Source: Leifsonia soli
Lineage (GTDB): Bacteria > Actinomycetota > Actinomycetes > Actinomycetales > Microbacteriaceae
DNA: 64,000 nucleotides
Direction of reading: 5' to 3'
Assembly (NCBI RefSeq): GCF_013408745.1
Contig: NZ_JACCBJ010000001.1
Coordinates: 3,162,001-3,226,000 of the forward strand
Below are positions 1-8,208 of this stretch, in pieces. The notes under the pieces were generated by a model. It saw nothing but the letters and a program-made list of their open reading frames with translations. It was not told the origin of the DNA and searched no databases. The position numbers and the translations under genes were made by a program. Numbering within the stretch: the stretch's first letter is position 1; every line of letters starts with the position of its first letter.

Positions 1-236
1 GGCTGCTCGACGGCATCCAGCGGCGGCGGATGCCCGCGGTCGCGGCCATGCAGCGCATCCAGCTGGCGGCTCATCGCACCATCTCGCGGCCGGAGGGCGT
101 CCGGCTGCTGCCGGAGCCGATGCCCGCACCGCTGCGGGCGGCGCTCGCCGTGGCGACGCCGGCCGTGCAGGTGGTGAGCTCCCGGCTGATCGGCCGCGGG
201 CTGCTGCCGGAGTCGGTGTCTCCGGAGCTCCGCTGA
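1..236 (+). CDS. C-terminal fragment, probable FAD-dependent monooxygenase/oxidoreductase
   Basis: The reading frame is open from the window edge (first full codon at base 3) and ends at a TGA, so only the last 77 residues are visible. The tail is rich in arginine and includes the stretch RRRMPAVAAMQRIQLAAHR, followed by a hydrophobic alanine- and proline-rich end. This resembles the C-termini of FAD-dependent aromatic hydroxylase-like proteins, but no FAD-binding motif lies inside the window. The gene converges on the DUF1304 gene with only three bases between the stops. The assignment rests on general resemblance alone. Confidence 0.4.
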   Translation, partial: LLDGIQRRRMPAVAAMQRIQLAAHRTISRPEGVRLLPEPMPAPLRAALAVATPAVQVVSSRLIGRGLLPESVSPELR

Positions 237-239
237 GAC

Positions 240-638
240 TCAGCTCTGGCCGGTCGCGAGCCCGATCAGCAGCAGGGCCAGCCCGATCAACGGGAGCGAC
301 CCCTGGATGAGCGCGGGGCGGAGGTACCCGCGCCCCGTCGTGACCAGCACGATGGCCGCCGCGACCATGCACGCGGTCGTGAAGATGATGAGCGCGAGAC
401 CGGCCGCGTGCTGGCCGACCCCGTAGAGGACGAGGCCGACGACCGCGCCGATCGCGAGGAAGAGGTTGTAGAACCCCTGGTTGTAGGCCATCGGCCGCAC
501 CGTGTCGGCCGCCTCCTGGCTGGCGACGCCGAACCGGCGCCAGACCGTCGGACGGGTCCAGGCGACGCTCTCCATGAAGAAGATCGCGATGTGGAGGGCG
601 GCGGCGAGGGTGACCACGACGGTGGCGACGACGATCAT
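240..638 (-). CDS. DUF1304 family small membrane protein
   Basis: The product is 132 residues and strongly hydrophobic, with about four predicted membrane helices (roughly residues 4-24, 50-70, 76-98 and 108-130). The stretch HIAIFFMESVAWTRP near residue 16 and the NQGFYNLFLAIG stretch near residue 53 are typical of the DUF1304 family, whose function is unknown. The start is supported by a TATGCT hexamer at 645-650, six bases upstream of the ATG, which suggests a leaderless transcript. The length matches the family, and nothing looks truncated. Confidence 0.85.
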   Translation of the reverse strand: MIVVATVVVTLAAALHIAIFFMESVAWTRPTVWRRFGVASQEAADTVRPMAYNQGFYNLFLAIGAVVGLVLYGVGQHAAGLALIIFTTACMVAAAIVLVTTGRGYLRPALIQGSLPLIGLALLLIGLATGQS

Positions 639-644
639 GGCGCC

Positions 645-650
645 AGCATA
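645..650 (-). promoter_or_regulatory. -10 hexamer TATGCT, leaderless promoter of DUF1304 gene
   Basis: TATGCT on the minus strand ends six bases before the ATG at 638. No Shine-Dalgarno sequence is present, so transcription probably begins at the start codon. Confidence 0.5.
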
Positions 651-673
651 TCGAGCGTCCTGCGAGGCGGAGG

Positions 674-752
674 GTTCGCCGGGCCGAGCGTTCGCCGGGC
701 CGAGCGTGTGCCGGGCCCAGCGTGCGCCGGGCGGAGCGTCCGCCGGCCTGGC
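674..752. repeat. 16-bp tandem repeat, five units, intergenic
   Basis: Units at 674-689 and 690-705 are identical (GTTCGCCGGGCCGAGC). Three further degenerate units follow at 706-721, 722-737 and 738-752. The array fills most of the 142-bp gap between the DUF1304 promoter and the 3' end of the quinone oxidoreductase gene. No reading frame there looks coding. Confidence 0.8.
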
Positions 753-780
753 GTCTCGCGGAAACGAACGTACGGCGCGG

Positions 781-1803
781 TCAGGCGCGGACGTCGACCA
801 CCGTCCGGCCGCGCAGTCGCCCGGCGAGGATGTCCTCCGCCGCCGGGATGGCCTCGGCCAGGGAGACGAATCGGGTCATCGCGGCGAGCGCCTCCTCATC
901 GAGGTCGGTGGCGAGCCGGCGCCAGGCGGTCTCGCGCAGGGCGAGCGGCGCATCCACCGAGTTGATGCCGACCAGGGAGACCGCACGCAGGATGAAGGGG
1001 AGCACCGTCGTCGGAAGGTCCGGGCCCTGCGCCAAGCCGCAGGCGGCGACCGTCCCGCCGTAGCGGGTCTGCGCGAGCACGGTCGCCAGCGTCTGGCTGC
1101 CGACGGAGTCGACCGCGCCGGCCCACCGCTGCGACTGCAGCGGCCGGCCCGGGGCGTCGAGCTCCGACCGGTCGATGATGGCGGTGGCGCCGAGGTCGGT
1201 CAGGTAGTCGCCCGCCTCCTCCACCCGGCCCGTGGATGCTGTGACCGGGTAACCCAGTTTCGCCAGCAGGGCGACGGCGACGGAGCCGACGCCTCCCGCC
1301 GCCCCGGTGACGAGGACGCTGTCGGCGCGCTCGGCGACCTCTCGCGGGTCGACGCCGTTCCGTTCGAGCGCGAGCACGGCCAGCATCGCGGTGAAGCCCG
1401 CCGTTCCGATGGCGGCGGCCTGCTCCGACGTGATCGCGTCGGGGATGCGGACGAGCGCGTCGCCGCTCACGCGCGCCTTCTCCGCCAGTCCGCCGTGGTG
1501 GTTCTCGCCCAGGCCCGCGCCGTTGAGAGTCACGCGGTCGCCCGGCCGCCAGCGCGGGTCGTCCGAGCGCTCGACCGTTCCGACCACGTCGATCCCGGGG
1601 ATCAGCGGCGAGGTGCGGGCGACGCCGGGACGCCCGCCGACGGCCAGCCCGTCCTTGTAGTTGAGGTCGGAGAACTCGACGTCGATCGTCACATCGCCGG
1701 GCATCAGGAAGTCGTCGGTGACCCGCCGGATCTCCGCGGTGTGGGCGGTGATCCGTCCGCCGTCGACCTGCTGCTCGATCACGATCGCCCGGAAATCGCT
1801 CAT
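781..1803 (-). CDS. YhdH/YhfP-family NAD(P)H quinone oxidoreductase (possible acryloyl-CoA reductase)
   Basis: This 340-residue protein belongs to the medium-chain dehydrogenase/reductase superfamily. It has the GroES-like N-terminal half with the family signature SDLNYKDGLA (residues 45-54), and a Rossmann half with the nucleotide-binding stretch VTGAAGGVGS (165-174). No catalytic or structural zinc cysteines are present, as expected for this family, whose AcuI members reduce acryloyl-CoA with NADPH. The substrate here cannot be settled from sequence. The ATG at 1803 sits six bases after a TAGGGT hexamer (1810-1815), the leaderless pattern seen across the window. It is a single-gene unit. 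Confidence 0.85.
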   Translation of the reverse strand: MSDFRAIVIEQQVDGGRITAHTAEIRRVTDDFLMPGDVTIDVEFSDLNYKDGLAVGGRPGVARTSPLIPGIDVVGTVERSDDPRWRPGDRVTLNGAGLGENHHGGLAEKARVSGDALVRIPDAITSEQAAAIGTAGFTAMLAVLALERNGVDPREVAERADSVLVTGAAGGVGSVAVALLAKLGYPVTASTGRVEEAGDYLTDLGATAIIDRSELDAPGRPLQSQRWAGAVDSVGSQTLATVLAQTRYGGTVAACGLAQGPDLPTTVLPFILRAVSLVGINSVDAPLALRETAWRRLATDLDEEALAAMTRFVSLAEAIPAAEDILAGRLRGRTVVDVRA

Positions 1804-1846
1804 GGCCTCACCCTACGCCGGAGGGTCGAGACGGCCCGGGTGAGGC

Positions 1847-2623
1847 TCAGTTGAGCTGCTCCGTGCCGAGTGGGAGCGCCCCGCCCGCGTAGAGCTCGAG
1901 CGCCGTGTTCTTGAGGGCGGTGAGGGCGACCCGCTGCGTCCACGGCCCGTACGAGACCCGCGCGACCCCCAGTTCCTCCAGCCGCTTCGGCGGGACCGAT
2001 CCGGGGACGGCGATGACGCTCAACCTGCGCTCGCCGAGGCCGCCGACGAGCTGCTCGACCGTCCGCTCGTCCAGCTTGCCGGGGACGAAGACGCAGGTGG
2101 CCCCCTCGTCGAGGAAGGCGCGGCCGCGGCGGATCGCCTCCTCGACCTTCTCGTGGTCGGTCGGGAAGGTGCCGCGGAGGAACACATCGGTACGGGCGTT
2201 CAGGGCGAACGGCACGCCTTCGGCCTCCGCCGCCTGGATCGCGGCCCGCACGGCGGCGACCGCCTCATCGAAGGGACGGAGCCGGTCTTCGAGGTTGGCG
2301 CCGACGGCCCCCACGCCGATCGCGCGCCGGATGGTCTCGCCCGCGTCTCCGTATCCGCTCTCGAGGTCCGCGCTGACGGGGAGGTCGGTGGTCGCGACGA
2401 TGCGCCCGATCATGTCGAGCATGAGGTCGAGCGGGATGTTCTCGCCGTCCTCGTAGCCGAGCGTCGCCGCGATGGAGTGGCTGGCCGTCGCGAGGGCGCG
2501 GGTGTCGGGCAGCTCAGCGATCACGCGTGCGCTGATCGCGTCCCAGACGTTGACGACCTGGAGCAGTTCCGGGGCGTCGTGGAGTCGGCGGAGTTCGGCG
2601 CCACGCGCCTGGATGTTCGTCAT
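1847..2623 (-). CDS. Isocitrate lyase/PEP mutase family protein
   Basis: The 258-residue TIM-barrel protein carries NVWDAISA (25-32), the acidic metal-binding stretch ADLESGYG (85-92) and NLEDR (110-114), all typical of the isocitrate lyase/phosphoenolpyruvate mutase family. It lacks the KRCGH catalytic cysteine motif that the prpB product in this window has. It is therefore unlikely to be a classical isocitrate or methylisocitrate lyase and may be an oxaloacetate decarboxylase-like or C-P/C-C lyase of unknown substrate. An in-frame GTG lies at 2629, but the ATG at 2623 is preferred because a TAGGGT hexamer (2630-2635) ends exactly six bases before it. Confidence 0.8.
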   Translation of the reverse strand: MTNIQARGAELRRLHDAPELLQVVNVWDAISARVIAELPDTRALATASHSIAATLGYEDGENIPLDLMLDMIGRIVATTDLPVSADLESGYGDAGETIRRAIGVGAVGANLEDRLRPFDEAVAAVRAAIQAAEAEGVPFALNARTDVFLRGTFPTDHEKVEEAIRRGRAFLDEGATCVFVPGKLDERTVEQLVGGLGERRLSVIAVPGSVPPKRLEELGVARVSYGPWTQRVALTALKNTALELYAGGALPLGTEQLN

Positions 2624-2629
2624 GGGCAC

Positions 2630-2635
2630 ACCCTA
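2630..2635 (-). promoter_or_regulatory. -10 hexamer TAGGGT that decides the start of the PEP mutase-like gene
   Basis: The hexamer ends six bases before the ATG at 2623 and directly abuts the alternative GTG at 2629. The downstream ATG is therefore the likely leaderless start. Confidence 0.5.
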
Positions 2636-2668
2636 CGGCGCGGACGTTCGTCGCTCTAGGATGGCCGC

Positions 2669-4117
2669 ATGGCCCGCGCGGGGGAACCGATGGAGGTGCC
2701 GAAGAGCCGTTCGGCGCTCGGTCGGCGCGTCTCGGTGAGCTCGGTCATCGACTACGCGTTCTTCGTGTTCGGGGGTGTCGCCGCGGTCTGGCTGGCCATC
2801 CTGCTTCTCACGGACAGCTTCGAGTGGGGCTGGTTCCTGATCCTGTTCTTCGTGGTGTTCTGGCTGGTGCTCGCCTACCTGGTCCTGCCGCGGCTGCATC
2901 GCATCCTGACCGAGATCTACGTGCCGGACTACTTCATCGGCCGGGCGCGCACGAGTGACGGGCTGCTCGGCGACCCGATCAACCTCGCGCTGCTCGGCTC
3001 GGAGGCGCAGCTCGACGACGCCATGCGGGAGGCCGGCTGGACGCGCGCGGATGACGTCACCTTCCGCTCCAGCCGGCGGATCATCACGTCGACGCTGCTG
3101 CGCCGCAGCTATGACGAGGCACCGGTGAGCCCGCTGTTCCTGTTCGGGCATCAGCAGGATGTCGCGTACCAGCAGGAGGTGAAGGGCAACCCGGCGAAAC
3201 GGCATCACGTGCGGTTCTGGCGGTGTCCAGAGGGCTGGCTGCTCCCGGGCGGGCACGGCGTGGACTGGCTGGCCGCCGGGACGTTCGACCGGTCGGTCGG
3301 ATTCTCCCTGTTCACGCTGCAGATCACCCACAAGATCGACGCGAACACCGACATCGAGCGCGATCACATCGTCTCGACACTGCTGGATGCGGATGTCGGC
3401 GTCGACGTGTCGGTGATCCGCGACTTCTCGACCGGCTACCACGCGCGGAACGGCGGTGGGGACACGATCGAGACGGACGGCGATCTCCCGATCGTGGACC
3501 TCCGCCAGGTCGCGGTGGACGAACGGGCAGCGATGGTCGCGGCCGACGCTGCCGCCCGTCGCGCGGCCCTCGCGGAGCGCCGCCCGGTGCCGACGGCGCT
3601 CGGTGCGCTGCTGATGGCGCTGCGGGTGGTGGCCGGTGTCGGCTACATCGTGCTCAATCTGCTCGGCTGGGACCGCTTCGTGATGTCGGAGCTCGCCGGC
3701 GAGGTGGTGACGGCGAGCGAGCGGAGCGCGGTCAGCCTGGTGCTCGGCATCGCGATGGGGGTCTTCGGGGCCGGTCTTGTGTTGTACTTCGTGCTCGCCC
3801 TGCTGGTGTTCTTCGGCAGCAACTGGGCGCGGATCGCCGCGATGTCGTACAGCTCGCTGATCATCGTGATCTCGGCGATCGACTACTTCAACGGCGGCCC
3901 GCAGATCTCGTTGCGCAACAATCTGCTCGGGTTGGCCTTCGACATCCTGGTGGTCCTTGCCCTGTCGTCGAAGCGCTCGCGACTGTGGGCACGTCGCCCG
4001 CGCGGCGACGGTCGCGACGCTCGCCGCGGTCGCGGCCGTCCTGCCGCTGCGCCCGTCACGGCCGCAGGCCCGCCGCCGGTGGATTCGGCGCCGGCGGACT
4101 CGCCGACCCTCACATGA
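2669..4117 (+). CDS. LssY_C-domain integral membrane protein
   Basis: The product has 482 residues. Two N-terminal membrane helices (about 27-47 and 51-72) precede a soluble region, about residues 100-270, matching the LssY C-terminal domain. Recognisable pieces are DPINLALLGSEAQLDDAMR, AGWTRADDV, PVSPLFLFGHQQDVAYQQE, HHVRFWRC and STGYHARNGGGD. Three or four further helices follow around 310-430, and the tail is rich in arginine and proline. LssY-type domains occur with lipid phosphatases and DedA proteins, but their role is unknown. A TAGGAT hexamer (2657-2662) ends six bases before the ATG. The 3' end overlaps the convergent antiporter gene by 8 bp. Confidence 0.75.
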   Translation: MARAGEPMEVPKSRSALGRRVSVSSVIDYAFFVFGGVAAVWLAILLLTDSFEWGWFLILFFVVFWLVLAYLVLPRLHRILTEIYVPDYFIGRARTSDGLLGDPINLALLGSEAQLDDAMREAGWTRADDVTFRSSRRIITSTLLRRSYDEAPVSPLFLFGHQQDVAYQQEVKGNPAKRHHVRFWRCPEGWLLPGGHGVDWLAAGTFDRSVGFSLFTLQITHKIDANTDIERDHIVSTLLDADVGVDVSVIRDFSTGYHARNGGGDTIETDGDLPIVDLRQVAVDERAAMVAADAAARRAALAERRPVPTALGALLMALRVVAGVGYIVLNLLGWDRFVMSELAGEVVTASERSAVSLVLGIAMGVFGAGLVLYFVLALLVFFGSNWARIAAMSYSSLIIVISAIDYFNGGPQISLRNNLLGLAFDILVVLALSSKRSRLWARRPRGDGRDARRGRGRPAAAPVTAAGPPPVDSAPADSPTLT

Positions 4118-5705
4118 GCGGCTTCTTCCCGTCCGCCCCGCCCGCCTTGAGTGCAGACTCCTCGGCATCCAGGAACGCGAGCACCGACCGCACCGCGGGT
4201 TCCTGGTAGCGCCCCTCGGCCCGCGCCTCGAGCACGGCCTGGCGCTCCGCGGTGATCATCGTGCGACGCAGCCGCCGATACTCGAGCGGCAGGTCGGCGC
4301 GATCGTCCGGTGACGGGTTCTCGAGGGCGTCGGACAGGAACAGTGCATTGATCCGCAGTCGCTCGATCACCCGATCGTCCTCATCGCCGGTGACCTGCGA
4401 CTCCAGGTGCTCCAGCCCGGCGGACTGGGCCTCGGCGAGCAGCCGCTGCATCTCGCTGGCCTCTTGCGCGAAGTCGGGAGGCGGCAGCTTCAGCCGGCGG
4501 ATGATCCAGGGCAGCGCGAGCCCCTCGAGCAGCGTCCCGACCACGACGACGAAGGCGAGGAACTGCAGGAACTCACGGTGCGGGGTGTCCTCGGGGAGCA
4601 GGAACACCGCCGCGAGCGTCACGACGCCGCGGATGCCCGCGAACGAGACGGCGATGCCCGTCGGCCACGACCAGCCGCGCTCCCTCAACCGCTGCGGACC
4701 GTACCGGTAGAGCGTGGTGGTGCCGATCATCCAGAGGAAGCGGGCGAGGAAGATCGCCAGCAGGACGACGATGCTGATGACGATCGTCTGAGGGATCGTG
4801 ATGCCCGAGGTGAACGCGGCCGTCAGGATGGACCGCAGCTCGAGCCCGATGAAGAGGAAGACGGCGTTCTCGAGCAGGAAGCTCACGGTCCGCCAGTTGA
4901 TCGTCTCCGCGATCCGGGCCTCGGCCGTCTGGATGGTCGGCGAGCGATAGCCGAGGTACAACCCGGCGACGACCACGGCGAGCACCCCGGAACCGTGGAG
5001 CAGCTGCGACGGGATGAACGCGAGGTAGGGCGTGACGAGTGCGAGCGAGGTGTCGAGGACGGGCGAACGCAGCTGCTTGCGGATCGTGGCGAGGACGAGC
5101 CCGACGACGAGTCCGACGCCGATGCCGACCACCACGGCGAGGACGAAGTCGACGCCGACCGACACCGGGTTCACCACGCTGACGATGGCCGCGATGCTGG
5201 CGTTCAGCGCGACCAGGGCTGTCGCGTCGTTGAGCAGGCTCTCGCCCTCCAGCACGGTCACGAGTCGTCTCGGCAGCTTCACCCGCCCGGCGACCGCCTG
5301 CACGGCCACCGTGTCCGTCGGGGCGACCACCGCCCCGAAGGCGAACGCCGCAGCGAGGGTGATCGCCGGGACCACCAGGTAGGTCGCGAACCCCACCACG
5401 ACGACCGTGAACGCCACCAGACCGACGGAGAGCAGCAGGATGCCGTCTCGCCTGGCCCGGACATCAACGATCGAGGTCTGGATGGCGGCCGCGAAGAGCA
5501 GGGGAGGCAGGAGGCCGAACAGGACGACCTCGGGTTCCAGCGCCACCTCCGGCACGCCCGGCACGAAGGACGCGGCGGCCCCGACGAAGACGAGCACGAC
5601 GGGGGCCGACCAGCCGACCCTGCGCGACAGGCCGGTGACTGTGACCGTGACGACGACGAACGACACGATCCAGACGATGGTGGAGACCGGATCCATGCTG
5701 TTCAT
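4110..5705 (-). CDS. Na+/H+ antiporter, CPA1 family
   Basis: The 531-residue protein has about twelve membrane helices over residues 1-410 and a cytoplasmic tail of about 120 residues rich in charged and helical sequence. CPA1 ion-binding motifs are present: FGAVVAPTDTVAVQAV in the early core, EGESLLNDATALVAL with its ND pair, and GIRGVVTLAAVFLLP near the end of the membrane part. It should exchange Na+ (or K+) for H+ across the plasma membrane for pH and salt homeostasis. A second ATG lies three codons inside the frame (5696). It is on the same strand as trhO, 93 bp downstream of it, so read-through is possible. Confidence 0.9.
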   Translation of the reverse strand: MNSMDPVSTIVWIVSFVVVTVTVTGLSRRVGWSAPVVLVFVGAAASFVPGVPEVALEPEVVLFGLLPPLLFAAAIQTSIVDVRARRDGILLLSVGLVAFTVVVVGFATYLVVPAITLAAAFAFGAVVAPTDTVAVQAVAGRVKLPRRLVTVLEGESLLNDATALVALNASIAAIVSVVNPVSVGVDFVLAVVVGIGVGLVVGLVLATIRKQLRSPVLDTSLALVTPYLAFIPSQLLHGSGVLAVVVAGLYLGYRSPTIQTAEARIAETINWRTVSFLLENAVFLFIGLELRSILTAAFTSGITIPQTIVISIVVLLAIFLARFLWMIGTTTLYRYGPQRLRERGWSWPTGIAVSFAGIRGVVTLAAVFLLPEDTPHREFLQFLAFVVVVGTLLEGLALPWIIRRLKLPPPDFAQEASEMQRLLAEAQSAGLEHLESQVTGDEDDRVIERLRINALFLSDALENPSPDDRADLPLEYRRLRRTMITAERQAVLEARAEGRYQEPAVRSVLAFLDAEESALKAGGADGKKPLM

Positions 5706-5798
5706 GATGGCGGCAACACGAAGAGGCCGCCAAGGTTTCCCGCGAGTCGGTGGAGAACGTGTTCGCCCTCGGCGATGTGGACGGTTTCGCCGCCGGGA

Positions 5799-6686
5799 TC
5801 AGGCGGCGTGGGCCTCGCAGGTCGCGGTTCCGCAGTCGTCGCACACCACGAGCTGCTCCCGGCAGGCCGGGTCGGAGCAGTTGCGCATCCGGCTGGTCGA
5901 CGCGCCGCAGGTGACGCAGCGGCCGAGGACGGCGGCGTGGTCGCTGAAGGTGAGGGAGCCCCGTCCGTCGAAGACGTAGAGGGCGCCCGCCCAGAGGCCG
6001 TCGTCGCCATACGTCTCGCCGTATCGCGCGATCCCCCCGTCGAGCTGATAGACCTCCTGGAAGCCGCGGGAGCGCATCAGCGACGACAGCACCTCGCAGC
6101 GGATGCCTCCGGTGCAGTACGTGACGACGGGCTGGTCCTTGAGGTGGTCGTACGCGCCGCTGTCGAGCGCGGCGACGAACTCGCGGGTGTTGGCGACATC
6201 GGGCACGACGGCGTCCGTGAACCGTCCGATCTCGGCCTCGAAGCGGTTCCGCCCGTCGAAGAAGACGAGGTCGTCGCGTTCCTCGGCGAGCGCGTGCAGC
6301 TGGTCGGGGGAGAGGCGCTCGCCGCCGCCTCGCACGCCGTTCTCATCGACCAGCAGCTCATCGGGAGCTCCGAACGACACGATCTCGTCCCGCACCTTGA
6401 CCGACAACCGGGGGAAGTCGGCGCTCGAATTGTCCGCATCCAGGCCGGATCCTTCGCTCCATTTGGCCTCGAGGCCGCGGAACGGCCCGTACTCCTTGGT
6501 GACGCGGAGGTAGCGCTTCAGCGCATCGAGCTCGCCGCCGAGCGTTCCGTTGATGCCGTGGGCCGAGAGCAGGATGCGCCCCCGCAGTCCCAGCCGTTCG
6601 CACAGTTCCCGCTGCCAGAGCCGGACCGCCTCCGGGTCGGGCAGCGGCGCGAAGACGTAGAACAGCAGAATCTTGGGGACGGCCAC
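5799..6686 (-). CDS. trhO: tRNA uridine(34) hydroxylase / rhodanese-related sulfurtransferase
   Basis: The 295-residue protein has the YceA/TrhO architecture: an N-terminal acylphosphatase-like half (GINGTLGG near 44-51), then a rhodanese domain with active-site loop CTGGIRC (191-197). A cysteine-rich C-terminal stretch from about residue 250 contains CxxC pairs that could bind metal. TrhO family enzymes oxidise uridine 34 of tRNA to 5-hydroxyuridine. The start is a GTG at 6686 with TACGAT (6693-6698) six bases upstream and no ribosome binding site. The length fits actinobacterial members. Confidence 0.9.
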   Translation of the reverse strand: MAVPKILLFYVFAPLPDPEAVRLWQRELCERLGLRGRILLSAHGINGTLGGELDALKRYLRVTKEYGPFRGLEAKWSEGSGLDADNSSADFPRLSVKVRDEIVSFGAPDELLVDENGVRGGGERLSPDQLHALAEERDDLVFFDGRNRFEAEIGRFTDAVVPDVANTREFVAALDSGAYDHLKDQPVVTYCTGGIRCEVLSSLMRSRGFQEVYQLDGGIARYGETYGDDGLWAGALYVFDGRGSLTFSDHAAVLGRCVTCGASTSRMRNCSDPACREQLVVCDDCGTATCEAHAA

Positions 6687-6836
6687 CGCCTCATCGTAGG
6701 CGAGTGGTTCCGCGGCCGGCCGAATCGTAGGATCGTGAAGGCTGTGAGCGCCCGCAGTCTAGTTCGCCTCCCGTTCAGACTGGTAGGACAGGGTCGAGAA
6801 CGCCCCTCCGGAGCGTGCCCCTGACAGAAAGGCGGG

Positions 6837-7616
6837 TTGTTGCGAACCCTGGTCATCATCCCGACCTATGACGAACGAGAGAACGTCGGCTCGATCGTCG
6901 GACGCGTGCGTGCGTCCGTTCCGGACGCGGACGTGCTCGTCGTCGACGACAACTCTCCGGATGGCACGGGTGAGCTGGCCGATGCGCTCGCCGCAACGGA
7001 CGCCAGCGTGCATGTGCTGCACCGCACGGGGAAGGAAGGCCTCGGGGCCGCCTACCGCGCGGGGATGCAGTGGGCGCTCGACGCGGGCTACGACGTCATC
7101 GTCGAGATGGATGCGGACGGCTCGCACCAGCCAGAGCAGCTTCCGCGCCTGCTGGGTGCGGTCCGGTCGCCCGATTCGCCGGCCGGAGCGGACGTCGTCC
7201 TGGGTTCGCGCTGGGTCGACGGCGGGGGAGTGGTGAACTGGCCGGCCCGCCGCCGGCTGATCTCCCGCGGAGGCAGCGCGTATTCCCGCGTTGCTCTCGG
7301 GCTGCCGGTTCGGGATGTCACCGGCGGCTACCGGGCATTCACGGCGGACGCGCTGGAGCGCCTGCACTACGAGCGCACCGAGAGCCAGGGCTACTGCTTC
7401 CAGATCGACATGACGCGTCGGGCACACGACGTGGGTCTCCGGATCGTCGAGGTGCCCATCACCTTCGTCGAGCGGGAACGCGGCGCTTCGAAGATGGGCG
7501 GCGGGATCGTGGTGGAGGCCATGCTCCGTGTGACGCTGTGGGGTCTGGCCGGTCTGCCCCGGCGCTTCCGCAGGCATCCCTCCCCGGTGGAACCGGAACC
7601 CGCAGCGCGGGCGTAG
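6837..7616 (+). CDS. Polyprenol monophosphomannose synthase (GT2)
   Basis: The 259-residue glycosyltransferase family 2 enzyme has IIPTYDERENV (7-17), VDDNSPDGTG (36-45) and a DxD-type motif MDADGSHQPEQ (91-101) for the nucleotide sugar and metal. The C-terminal EREGASK-like stretch is also present. It matches the catalytic part of actinobacterial Ppm1, which transfers mannose from GDP-mannose to polyprenyl phosphate for cell-wall glycolipids and protein mannosylation. No membrane domain is fused, so it is the stand-alone type. The start is a TTG at 6837 (a second TTG follows immediately), preceded by GAAAGG as a weak ribosome binding site. Its TAG stop forms part of the next gene's -10 element. 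Confidence 0.85.
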   Translation: MLRTLVIIPTYDERENVGSIVGRVRASVPDADVLVVDDNSPDGTGELADALAATDASVHVLHRTGKEGLGAAYRAGMQWALDAGYDVIVEMDADGSHQPEQLPRLLGAVRSPDSPAGADVVLGSRWVDGGGVVNWPARRRLISRGGSAYSRVALGLPVRDVTGGYRAFTADALERLHYERTESQGYCFQIDMTRRAHDVGLRIVEVPITFVERERGASKMGGGIVVEAMLRVTLWGLAGLPRRFRRHPSPVEPEPAARA

Positions 7617-7619
7617 CGT
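7614..7619 (+). promoter_or_regulatory. -10 hexamer TAGCGT overlapping the upstream stop codon
   Basis: TAGCGT begins with the TAG stop of the glycosyltransferase gene and ends six bases before the ATG of the PEBP gene at 7626. It is one of three stop-codon/-10 overlaps in the window. Confidence 0.45.
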
Positions 7620-7625
7620 GGCGGT

Positions 7626-8156
7626 ATGGCCAACGATCCCCTGGAGCGCTTCGGCGCTGTACCCCTCTTCCGTGTCTCGAGCGACGACGTCGCGGACGGG
7701 CGTCCCCTGTCCCGCGCCCAGTGGGGCGCCGGCGGTGGCGGCGACGACATCTCGCCGCAGCTCTCGTGGAGCGGCTTCCCCGCCGAGACGAAGAGCTTCG
7801 CGGTGACCATCCATGACCGGGACGCCCCCACCGGCTCCGGGTTCTGGCACTGGGCCGTCTACAACATCCCCGCCTCCGTCACCGAGCTGGCCGCCGGTGC
7901 CGGCGCCGAGGGCGGCGCGAACCTTCCGGCCGGCGCCTCCATGCTCTCCAACGAGATGCGGTCGAAGAGCTTCACGGGCGCCGGGCCTCCGCCCGGAACG
8001 GGAACCCACCGCTACGACATCGTGGTGCATGCACTGGATGTCGAGCGCCTCGACCTCGACCCCGAGTCGACGCCGGCCGTCCTGGGCTTCAACGCGCACT
8101 TCCACACCCTCGCCCGGGCGGTGATCGCGCCGATCGCCACGGCGGGAGACATCTGA
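7626..8156 (+). CDS. YbhB/YbcL-family phosphatidylethanolamine-binding (Raf kinase inhibitor-like) protein
   Basis: The 176-residue protein carries the PEBP ligand-pocket signature DRDAPTGSGFWHWAVYNIP around residues 62-80. Downstream lies a glycine/proline-rich loop, GAGPPPGTGTHRYDIVVHAL, characteristic of the bacterial YbhB branch. The biochemical role of this branch is not established. No signal peptide is visible, so it is probably cytoplasmic. The gene follows the mannosyltransferase by 9 bp but has its own apparent leaderless promoter (TAGCGT, six bases before the ATG). Confidence 0.9.
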   Translation: MANDPLERFGAVPLFRVSSDDVADGRPLSRAQWGAGGGGDDISPQLSWSGFPAETKSFAVTIHDRDAPTGSGFWHWAVYNIPASVTELAAGAGAEGGANLPAGASMLSNEMRSKSFTGAGPPPGTGTHRYDIVVHALDVERLDLDPESTPAVLGFNAHFHTLARAVIAPIATAGDI

Positions 8157-8164
8157 TCGCCGGA

Positions 8165-8185
8165 GGCCCGCTTCGACCGCGGGCC
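8165..8185. terminator. Bidirectional hairpin between convergent genes
   Basis: A perfect 7-bp stem (GGCCCGC/GCGGGCC) with a 7-nt loop lies in the 52-bp gap between the convergent PEBP and LysE genes. There is no U-tract, so termination strength is uncertain. Confidence 0.5.
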
Positions 8186-8208
8186 CAGTCCGCAGTCGGC
8201 GCGTCCGG

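Noticed and set aside
4407-6824. An 805-residue plus-strand frame opposite the CPA1 antiporter and trhO
   Set aside because: The antisense frame consists of charged low-complexity sequence. The minus-strand genes have clear motifs.
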